A stretch of DNA of 64,000 nt from Tubiluchus corallicola. Its lineage: Eukaryota > Priapulida > Priapulimorpha > Priapulimorphida > Tubiluchidae. This document shows positions 41,881 through 53,800 of this stretch, in pieces (the stretch's first letter is position 1; every line of letters begins with the position of its first letter). Where the stretch lies: NCBI GenBank assembly GCA_030141605.1, contig JAQGDQ010000030.1, positions 996,558 through 1,060,557 of the forward strand, read 5' to 3'. The position numbers and the translations under genes are program-made. Below the pieces are notes generated by a model. It saw only the letters and a program-made list of their open reading frames with translations, was not told the origin of the DNA and did no database searches.

Positions 41881-44800
41881 ATATATATACATAAATATAT
41901 ACAAGGCCTCTATGTGCAGAACAAAATTTCTGGCCTCACATACTATATCAAATAATAACAATGCAAGCACATACAAAAATACAAATCAATATATAGTAAC
42001 GTACAAACATACCTCCAAAGCGATATAAACGACAACAAACGACAAAACAATAAACAATATAACAAACTATACAATTAATAATTCACTACATTTCAGTTAA
42101 AAAATTAATAAGGCGTAAATGTTATGGGTTTCGTAAAGCATACCACATGATATGATTTGCATTTATTTACCACGCTGAATGAAATACGTATTATATCTAG
42201 CCATGTCTAATTGTCTATTGTCACTGAATTTTGCTAATGCTTCAGTATACTTGGGATAGTTTTTAGTCCACGCCTCGTTGTCACCGTTACAGTTAACACA
42301 CAAGTATTATGCACAAGTTCATCACAGTCTTCTGATTTGTGCTACTTTAAACGTTTTGCACAAGTAACAGGGCATTTGTACCATTTTGCCACATGCCCAA
42401 ATTTTTGACAATTGAAGCACCTTGTTGAAGTAGGCTTAATAACAAATTTGACTACACATTGTTCATGTTGAACAAAAGAGTCAAAGTAAATAAAAAAAGA
42501 AATAGGTTATCAAATAAGAAATGTAATAGTAATTCAAAAGGCTGACATCGTCATGTAATTAACCGTTTGGTTTAAGTTACAGGCTATAAACGTTGATTGG
42601 TTAACTGAAATAATTTGGCACCACGTTTGGCCAATCGCCGTAGTTTCAGATAAATCATGCTGACCACATGCGAAAAGCTAACTTGATTCAAGGAACTTAG
42701 CTATAGTCAGTGCCCTTTATGATATTTTTAAGTCCAGTTTCAATACTAATTCCGTGACAACCCAAAAGGTATTTAACAACTTTTTTTTAAAAAAATCAAG
42801 TGCTTGTAAAAGAGTTCAGAAAGTCCATTAAAGGTAGTTACATAACACTCTGATTGAATAATCTTGGGATAGGATTTTTTGGGTGTTTCCACATCGCAGA
42901 CATCCAGCTCTGTGACAATGACTAATGACTGCCATGCATGCGTGTGTTGGCTTTTTGTCAATTGGGTCAGTATCTGAAGCCGCCCAAATTTTGGAGTAGT
43001 GTTAATGAATTAAGCAAATGGCTTTCTTTGGTCCGTAGTTAAAATGCTGCCAAGCAAAGTTCCAAAACTATTCGAGTAACTGTGACGTAATGTTCTACGA
43101 AGCTGTCTGCCAGACTTTATTCCACGCACGGACACATCCAGTCATGAACTCCTGGCATGGACGACACCCCAAACTAGAGTACAGCTAATAGTTTATTTTA
43201 TAATAAAATTGTAAAATATATCACGACTCTTTCGTGGCATCTTTACAAACATAAGTATAAAATTTGTGATGCTTTCGCATCTCCTCTTTGTAAAGAATGC
43301 TCAACCCGTGACTCTGCCTTAGGTTTACTAAGTAAATGCAAGATAACCTTTCTTTTGATGCATACAAACTGCTATTTTCCCGAATACATCAGTTCATTAT
43401 TTAATATGCACGAAGTAGCTGTCGTAGATAAAAAACAACCCACAACTAACCGACCAAGAAACTAAATTAAATTATTAATGCATCCTAGTATGGGACATAC
43501 GAACATTGCACTAGAATACGAAGTTAATAATATTAAAAGTGATTACAATGCTGGTAGTTTTTATATTCCAGACTGACGTCACGGATGTCACAAAGACACA
43601 GTAAAAACAAATGCTAATTAAAGGCGTCACAAGCTTTCAAAAATTGTGTTAAATAAAGTTGACAATGTGATTACCAAAAAAAATTTACAAAAAATAGACT
43701 CAGTCTCTCCCACACCTACAGGGAATAATATAATTCGCCTGGTGAGCTCCTGACGAGCAGAGAATTCCTGGCGATGTTTTTACAATTAAATCCGCCAGGC
43801 TGTCGTTCAGCCACTCTGGGACAGATACCATGACAGTAAAAAATCCGCATCGCGCATCAAGCAAATAATCAGGCGTCTTATTTCTACTGTCCAGCGGGAC
43901 CCATTTATTCTGAACAAAACACACCATCAGTAAAGCGGCAGATAAATAAACACGGCTCTCCATCAAACCGTATAATTGACAGTTTACAGTATTTATCAGC
44001 CCCAAAGTTGCCATCTTGCTCAAGAACTGTCGGATAGTGTGTATTATTCTAAGCGCTGAGATCTCTGGCGCCCCTCCGATTGAGTAAATAGAATGCTAGG
44101 CCCCGCAAACATGAACGTAACGGGAGAGATTAGAACAAAGGCAATCGCGAAAGTTGTAATTGTGACGTTGATCGTCATCATCATCATCATCACTGTCATC
44201 AATATAGTCAATAAAACAGTAAACCACCATCCCCATCACAGTCATGGATAACGTGATTGGACATATAGGTACCACTACAGAGGCATAATGGGAGTCCGAA
44301 CAAACGCAAAAATCCAGCCAGATATCCAGAGTTGCAATCAGCGTCGCAATAAATCGCCATCCGACTACCATCATCACTTCATCGTCATCAGCACAACTCG
44401 CAGTTTGCTTTGCTACCATCACCACTATATAAACCACTATTCTAGTAATAATCACCATCATCATCAGCTATCCCTAGTTTCATGGTCATAATCATCATTG
44501 CTATCATCGTTATCACGAATACCACTATTACCACTACTAGTGCACTAATGACATACGTATCATTGTTGTTGTTGCCATCAATTGTCTGGTCATCATTATC
44601 CGTGTCTACCAATGACTAACTAATTATCAAAGAAAAACGTAAACTTACTGTCTGTTCCATTGGCTGCAAGACCTAAGATTTGAGAAGTATCGTTTCTGGG
44701 TGAGCTTTGCGTTGATCCGTTGTGTTCTTGCTGACTTACAGGACTTGATGAGGGATACTGAGACTGAAGACTATCGAGATTTCTGTAAGAAAAAATATTT

Positions 44801-47800
44801 TAAAATGTAAGACACGTGTAAATTAATGTGTATGATTATTAAGTTATAAAAATATAATCATAACTGCCCAGATGCCACGAACCCTTATGGAATGATATCA
44901 AAATATTTCTGTACAAGAGCTACATAACTACAAATGTACTGTGATGTTTTATTCTAGAGAGCAAATATGTGAATGACATATAATATGTAACAGTGAAGTG
45001 TAGTTCAAATTTAAAAATATACAGTACATCCGATTAATTTTTCCACTTCTGCAGTGGGTAAATGAATTTCAACACACTCAGCGTTCATTTATTGTACAGT
45101 ACTTCGCTTTGGTATTATACTTGGTGACATTATCAATCATTTAAATTTGATCGATATCAATCCGATTTGGCCGCCATTATGCAAACATTAGGAAAAGACT
45201 CGTCGAATAAGCGATAAGTTTAAAAGTTTATGAGAAGACGGGACATGTTTGCGCATGCGTCACAAACCACTAATGCACTCGGAACCATCAATACTTTTAA
45301 ATGAAATGCAATGAAATAAATTAGACGTGCAGCCAGTCACTCTCAATGTATAATAAAAGAAAAAATGTGAAATATTAGATTAACCACAAAAGCGTGAACC
45401 TTGTAAGCTTATAGTTGGGTATGAAGCCATGTTTGTAATACACACACGTACATGTATGTAGCAGTTGTATAAAACAGTTAATGCCAAAAGGAGCTACAAA
45501 AGAAATGTAATAATGAGAGGCTCGGAATGTTTATAAAACGTGGAGTTTGAATCAAACGAAAGAAAAGAGACATACACTTGACCATTTACGATTTAGACTC
45601 AACATGCAAAGGCATTTTCCTGACATTTCTTTTGGATTTTTTAACAATGTTTAATGTTCTTGACAACATACATTATCAAGCCCGTCAGCCGCTAAGCGCC
45701 TAGGTTGCATTGCATATAGATTAAGTTTCCAAAACTTTCACTTCGTTAAAACTCTACTGCGATTTAATGATGCTGCGCATGCATTAGCAATGACAGTATT
45801 TTGCTGTTAAACTTAAATGTAATAGCCGAACTGGCCCCAATAATTCATGTATATCGCCAGTCACCATTGTAATACATACGCTTTATGTATGCACACGCAT
45901 TTCTTAACTATAACCTACAAAGAATACATACATTTAATAAGAAGTAGGTCTAAATATAAATGTGCTTATTTAGTACGATTATTTATGACAAAACATTAGT
46001 AGAGATTAGTCACATTGGTCATATTAGAGACACGGTATGTGATTTCCTGTTTAATATGACATAAAAATGACTATACTGTATCTAGAATAGAAATTAATCA
46101 AAACGGTTGGCTACAACGGTGAAATCAGGTGAAGCAGGCCTCGATATCAGACTTCTTATCAAAACTGTTGGCTACAACGGTGAAATCAGGTGAAGCAGGC
46201 CTCGATATCAGACTTCTTATTCTTTACTATAATAATGTGTTAGTCAATCGATGAAAAAATAATTTGCTTGTACAATCCTAAAGGGCTTCCTCTTCTTAAC
46301 TCAAGGAAACATTTGGCAAAATCCGGAATAGCTGGCATTTTTTCTACGGAAACATTTGACATATCAAACATTTACATAAAACTAGCGGTTATTTTGTTTT
46401 TCGGCCAAGCAAAGTAGAACTGGATGTTTACACGCCCTGAATCGGCGGCTAGATTCGGGTATTAGCTCGTACAGTCGGGGAATCCGGCAGCTGTACCGGA
46501 TCAAGACGACCGTAACTTTCGGACGAGAGAGGAAATAATATTTGCGCGGCAGAAAAACTTATTGAAATTGCAAACTTTGCCCGTGTTGCGTTTTATGATG
46601 TTACACGCACATGCTGCTTCAAAATTGTGACCAAAAATTCCGCACTTTATGTCAAAAAATGGATGTGTCTGAATTCTGAAATCTGAATGGTTTCATAACA
46701 GTCATCTATGCCAGTAACTGTGTCTGATTCTGTTGCGCTGCATTATCAAAATTGCGCTACATTACATTTGCACTTTATGCCAAAAAATTATGTCTGTGTC
46801 TGAATTCCGAATGGCTTCACAACATGGCGTTTATCTGTGGTTCAAGATAGTGTTCAAAATATCCACACTTTATGTAAAAAACTGTCTGTGTCTGAATTCT
46901 GAATGGTATCATAACAGTAATCTATGCCAGTAACTGTGTCCGATTCTGCTACATTATCAAAATTGAGCTACATTACATTGGCTTCAATATTTTCATATCA
47001 AGTAGGCCTAAATTTAATAACGTTATCATGTCGCTATCATGTATGAAGTCGATAAATTAGTCACATAAACGTATATATAACATGGCGAGAATTATTTTTT
47101 TTACTTGGATGTATAAAAACTGTAAAATAGCAACAACATTTGCATAAATCCAAGTGTATGTCATTAAGAAACAAAACATTCTTATGTGTTACAAATGCTA
47201 TAATAAAATTTATGAATTTATAATTAAATGATTCAACAAAATAATAAATATATAAAAGCTGTGCAAGTGCATTAAAATAGGAAATTCAAAAATACGTTTT
47301 TGTTGTAGCATTTAGTTTTCTCTGATTACTTACTTTAATGCGCCATCACAATGCTGCGTTTAACTCTGTATCTCTTTATCTATCCTTACCTATCTCCTAG
47401 TCTGTACTTTCAAGGTTTTTATTCTTTCTTCCCTTCTCCGCATACCCGGTGTGCTTTACACAAGTATTCTCACTGTTTAAGCACCACACATACATAATTG
47501 TTTTTTAAAGTTCTGATATTGTTATAAACCGTTGCTCAACATGCATGTAATATAAAAATAAACTATAATAAATATACATTATATGAATATAATAAGCTAA
47601 ACTATGTACACATACAAAACTATGCCATTAAATATAAAATTTTGCAATCTAAAAGCACCCAAGTAAAAACCATGCACAAGAACACAAAACTTAATACATT
47701 TAGGAAATTAGGATAAAGTAATCCTGTATTTAATATTTTGGTAACATACGCTGAACATCTGTACTTTATCAAGTGGAACATTATGAGACGCTGTTAGTTC

Positions 47801-50800
47801 AAGAGATCTCTTAATAGAACAGTTAATTATTACGCTTTAAAAGTAGAGTTCTAAATAATACATACTACATACAAAAATTGAAAATTTATATTTATTATTT
47901 AATTAAAAATCGAATTTCGAATTTAAATTGTTCTACGTTATACATTTTTCATGATTAAAAATTGATTAATAATGTGAACTCTTATTAAGATTGACACATT
48001 AACGTAATGCTTGTAGTAGAAAAAGCAGCATGCATTTCGTGTAATTGGTACAAAGTGTTCTCATCATTGAAAGTTGATTAGACAAAATCGATACAGTAAC
48101 GAAATGCAAATTAAACCCTTGAAAAATGTAAAACCTCTTAAAGTAGTTCCGTAATCGTCTAACAATTTACAGAGTAAGAAAGAAAACAACATTATTTATT
48201 ACTATAATTATAAAGAAAATTTAAATTTGAGAAAATTCTGGGGTTATTAATCATAGACGCTAACCACACATTTGCGAACTGTTCACTGTTCAGACATGCG
48301 AGTTGTTGTAAAAAAAATTATAATATTTATAGCATACAAGATTATTTAATTTATTTATTTAGCTAACACCATTGCTTGCATAAAACAGCTGTTTTGTATA
48401 CTGCTTCCTAGCTTTATTAGTGTTATAAATGCATAACTGATTAAGGACGGTTAAACTTTAGGCTTTTCTCGGAGTCCCGAAACATGCAAGATTTTTGCAG
48501 GAAAATTTTTTCTAACTATTATTACAAAAGTGACGCAGTGCAACTGGGAATTTTTACTCTTAAAAACGTCTTTGATAAAACAAGTCAGAAGTAATTGATA
48601 ATAATATTGTTCGGCAATAATGTAGCTGGATTCTGAAATTTTAATGCAGACATACATTTATTGGTTTTGTTGTATAGAAAAGCGAAAATTATAAACTCGA
48701 AATAAGTGTAGTAATTTGTGAACAAACATATTGTAACAAGAAAAACACAAACGTGATCATAAAAAAGAAATTTGAATAAAAACAATTTTGAACAAAAAGC
48801 GTTTCACTGTGTATAAAACTACAGCGCAATCAATGCACCTAATCATCTAAGGACACCAAATGTACAGGATTGTATATCCATGCAATATATTGCTTGACAC
48901 AAATATAAGGATAGGTACAGGAGTAAGAAGGTTAAAGCAAACACCCGTAAGGATACCAAATTTCAGTTTTAAAATTATACAGTTAATCACTTCACAGACC
49001 CACTAAAGTATAAACGTAATGAAAACATAGTAGCATATTATATCATGAAATTAGCTTATACATTTACTAGCAATTTTGTGCATTTTGATTTCTCATACAT
49101 AATAGGTAGTAATATAGCAAAAATTAATGTACATAAATTAGCACAATTATTGCCAGAAACGACTCAACATAGCCATAGAGTATGTGGCGTCTTTTTAAAT
49201 TAATTGTCTTGTCTTCTTGTTTGTAAATAATATCCGTGCTGTGCTTGTTTTTTTGTTGCTGTCGTCAGTGTTTAATATTTATTTTACTTTTGTTACTAGT
49301 CTACTAATTTTCTTCTAATTGAACCACTTATGTGTTCGAAAATAAATGATATTAATAGTAATAGTGTGAAAACGAGTAACGCGGATAGAAATAATCAGAC
49401 ATCATAACTAAAGATATTTCAAATTATTTTAAACGAATGAAGTTGTTATTTCTTGCAAATTGTATCAAGTCCTGTTCACACTACCTGCTGATCATAGTTG
49501 ATACAGACGGTAGATTTCCTTGCGCTGTATCCCAGCATGCTTGCATCACCATGTTTAGTCCAGTAAGGCTTCTTTAACCCTTTCATTGAAGACGTTATTT
49601 TAAAAATAGTCTAAATCACAATTTCTGTCAACCTTGCAGGTCGCTTAATGACGCACAGCAGACACCAAATTTTATACATGCACCACAAGTTCAATTTATC
49701 TAAAAGTTTTTGTGTTTTGCATCTCACAACCAAAGTTTCATATTATTTTATAATATAAAAGAAAAAACTCGCGCAGAATTTTCTAATTCTCCTCTAGTAA
49801 ATAACTACGAACAAAAACAAAACAATTTATGAAAGTTTCAAAAAACTTTGCAATATGCAGCCAAGCGCTTGCACAAGCGCAACTGACTTTCACGGAGCAC
49901 ACAAAGAAACTTGGCCCGTCAGGCTGAAACCGTTCAGCAATTTGTGGTGCTGATGAGGAGGCTGAGGAACTCGCTCGGATGCTGCTGCCACCATTTATCT
50001 GTCACTAGGCTTCTCATATTTATCACAACTAACGATGGAGATTGTTGCAACGTGTGTTAGTGTTGCAAATTGCAATATGTGTTATAGTGTTAAACGTAAT
50101 TACTATAAGCAATGAACAAGGCATTGTCTATAACGCACAAAACCGCACAATTTAAAACTAATTTCTATATTTTGCGCACATTTAGCTCGAAGCTTTGATC
50201 ACGATAATGTAAAAAGAAAATAACGAATGCGGTTGAAAACCACCACAATGATGTTACAGCAGTTTGTGTAAACACCAAAAATTTTAGGGCAGGTCCTTAG
50301 ATTTTTCCAAATATGTAGAAGTTGTAAAACAAAATATATGCCAGAAAAAATTCCGAAAAAGTTTACAATGCCCAACACGATTTAAATACACTAACCCTAA
50401 CCCTAGCCCTAACCTAAAACCCTAACCTTATCCCTAACCACAACCCTAACTCTAACCCTAATACTAATCCTAAATCCAATCCTAATCCGCTTCGTGAACT
50501 AATTTCTTGCGTGTGGGAATTGTAAACTTTAGCCAAGATTTCGTATGGAAAATTTACACAAACGCTCCACCATTTTCAATGCATACTAGACGAAGGCGTC
50601 TCTCCTTGTCGCTGATACAATTTCTCACCACTTTGAGGGGTATATGGTCCCAGCACTAAACAGTTTTTGCCTTTAAATTCTCCTCACCAAACCGCTCCGT
50701 TTTGGCCGCCCTATACTTTCTCTGACGGAATTCCGTTATTAAGTCAGTACTGTGTGTAGTGAAGATCATGGTGTAATAACCTGACTGATATGATGTCTAT

Positions 50801-53800
50801 ATTATTCTGCTGACATGTATTAAGTGGATTATATCTCAATGAGGCTTTTTTCAATTGATAATGAGCTCATCTAGTTCCAGCATTTAAATTTATAATATGT
50901 TATATTATGTTTCAAAGCTATAAACTTGTAATTTTCACATCCAAACGTTAATGCATTGTGATATAATGTTGTAAAATTATGTATTTCAATGTACATAAGT
51001 TCAGCAATACGCTATATACATAGTAATCTTGTAGATAGAAGTTTTAGAACATTGAGAAAGTCTCACTTAATATCTACAATAAACTTTTTTGTTTTGGTGT
51101 TTTACTGTGTTTTATTTCGTATGGGCCACATTACACTCAAATTTTGAAACGTATCACAATAAAGATGTGGTTTTGTATGCTTCCGATAGCGTTTTTGTTT
51201 TTTATAACAAAAGTGACGAAACTATTTATAATTTGTTAGTAATTTCATAGTAGACCTACATAACGAAATGCATACCGCGTGCTGTTTTAAAGAAGTGACT
51301 AAATATAGTAAGTTGGTGACTTCTACATTTAGCGACTTTTCATAAAAATTTCGACTAGAAATAAAATCTGTTTCAGCAATTCTAGAAGATATCCCGATAT
51401 CTTTAGTTTTATATGCGTGAAGCCAGTTCCAAATGGGAAAAAATAGGAGACCTATAAAGAAGCCAGCGAATCCTTTAAAATTCACGAGCAGCAAGTGGCC
51501 GGTGCGTCACTGGACGACGGGAAATCCTTTATGGACTAACTTCGGTAGCATCAACTCGGATTTACGAGGTCATAAGCATCTTAAGTGTTGTAGAAATGGT
51601 TGAAGAAAGTAGGCATAAGGTTGGACGCTCCATTGAGGAAGCAATAAACTCTTTACTCGCTTACACAGCTGCTGAGCCAAGAACCTTGCCCAACGACCCA
51701 TCAAAATCTTCCACATTGGATTCAAATCGATTTGATTCAAGAAATGCCATGCCTGAGTCAAGTGCGATAATTAAGCAACGTCGAGTGGGTTGATAACTAG
51801 ATTGCTGGTAATGGTTACTAAAGTCGGGGAAACGCTAACACTAATGATCACCTGATGCTTTTTTCGGGCGCACTTGGGATGAGAAAATGGAAATCTATCC
51901 AACCAAATAATAACTGAAATCTTGGCAACATGCCAACAATGATAGACAACTTCATAATAACATACATATTAAACAGGAAATTATCCAGAGCAAGGATTTA
52001 TGCAATCATCCATAAAAATTACCGCCTTCCGTATTTTTTAATTTCATAGAAATCCCAAAATGTGCTTTATTAGTACATTTATCGGTTCATTTGTCGGTTT
52101 GTCCTTCTTGGCTGGATAACCTTCTTTCCCTTTTTCTTCAAAATTGTTACGGTGTTCTGCAAGCACTTAGCAGAAATCGAACTATCAGGTTACCAAGATT
52201 GCAAGTTGCGCAAAATATTTGCCCGGATTCTATCAACATTTACCCGTTTCTAAACACCATCAAGCAGCTATGAGCAACCATTGCTGAAATCATTTTCAGA
52301 CGCATGAAAAGGACAATATAGGAAATTCGTTGTATATAAAAAAGGAAGTCAGGTGTGTTATATAGTGCAGAGGCACTTCATTACATCATTCCACAAGCGC
52401 CTCTCTTTTTGGACAAAAGGAGGCAGCATATTTTGTTTATTGCTGTAGGCCCAAGGACATGATTTTTGCTTTTACGCCTTATAAACCTTTAGTTTAAATA
52501 TTGATTGTTTTTTGGCCAGCGGTAAATCACAAAATTGTATAAAAAAACTGCATTTCAAAACAATTTTGCGAATTTGCTTAAAAGCATGTCAAAATTATAT
52601 AAAAATTAGTTATATAAACTTCAATCTATCACTTGAACATGAAATTTATAGAATATAAAATTACAGGTTGTTTACGTTACTATACATGCTTTTTCTTTTT
52701 GTTTATTTTCAAATTTATTTTCAAAAATTATTTTTGTAAATTTTCAGGGTTTTAAACATGCGATAATGCACTATACTTCACTTGATCAGATAATTCAACA
52801 AAAGAATGAATGAATGAAAACTACACATTAACAAGGCAGTAAGTAACTAGGAATAACAACAAATTTAATACTTAATTGCTCGTGCTGCAAAATGCATCAA
52901 CTTGGATTTCAGCAGAGAATTAAAACATTGTTTTTTAAAACTCGTTATATAATTATTATTTTCAGAAAATTTTTCAGTCTCCTTCGCCGCAAGTCTCTAT
53001 ACAATAGTTGTACGCCCAGACAAGCAGACTTCAGATAAAAGCTTTGTCCTTCCGTCCTTGGTTGCCCCCCATAAATCAGTATGGACAGAAAAAACGCACC
53101 TAAGTGAACTACATGTTTTACAGGCTGTCAAGCTGTAATGAGAAACAGAAGCCAAGCCTGGGTTGTTTCTGCTCACTTAGCTAAGAGGAAGTTTCTATTT
53201 TCCGCTGCTAGATGGCGGCAACAGACTAACGCCTTCTTGAGCTTCCTGGGGAACACCGGTTGATTTTCCATATGATTTCTTGGGCATTACAACAAAATTT
53301 CTGGGTATGCATAGTTCGACATTAATGGTAAATGACACTAATTAAGACTAGCCAATTTCGTAATCTCTGTCCCAGATGCTTTAAAGTTTACCCTTACTTT
53401 TCAGAATTAATTATTACTAATCGTGTGAATAATCCTAACTGCTAGCCCTTTTTATTATGAATTACTTATGTAAAGTATATTCGAAATAAAATGATGTTAA
53501 TAATAAATAGCATGACTTTATCGCTGTTATCACTATCATTCATGACATCATTTTACATCGATATCTGCCAAGCACACAACAATTCAGTAGCCATTAAAAA
53601 TGAACCTCGAAAAGATTAATTAACAATGACTAAACCGTGACTGTGAATTTCAGGCATAAACTTGGGTATGCTTAAGTATCATTAGCGTAATGATACATGC
53701 AGGGCATAATTACTGTATAGCAAGCATTTACAAGCACTATTTACATGATAAGAAAAGAGACAAACAAAAAGCCAAGAAAGCATCACTTACTGGTTATTGT

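Larger units (their letters stand above)
38447..44648 (-). other. eya: eya intron 3 (6.2 kb)
   Basis: It contains a gag-type zinc-knuckle relic (42165-42470), an (AT)n(CA)n microsatellite (41772-41905), a CAT-rich region (44160-44600) and a 107-codon minus-strand frame at 43700-44023 of unknown value. Intron 4 (36895-38356) shows nothing notable. Confidence 0.7.
44783..53790 (-). other. eya: eya intron 2 (9.0 kb)
   Basis: It contains the candidate alternative first exon (49894-49994), a CpG-dense block (46430-46560), two clusters of short duplications (46098-46219, 46643-46982) and the first telomere-repeat MITE (50358-50530). An unrecognised plus-strand frame lies at about 51478-51793. The rest is AT-rich without visible features. 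Confidence 0.7.

Noticed and set aside
41654-41976. Open frames of 69-79 codons with Cys-Val or Thr-His runs
   Set aside because: They are translations of the AT/CA microsatellite in several frames.
44096-44464. 122-codon minus-strand frame with an Asp run
   Set aside because: Arises from the CAT-rich simple sequence; not typical coding.
50391-50485. True telomere or chromosome end
   Set aside because: The CCCTAA-like array is short and degenerate, lies inside an intron and is bounded by inverted repeats shared with a second copy.
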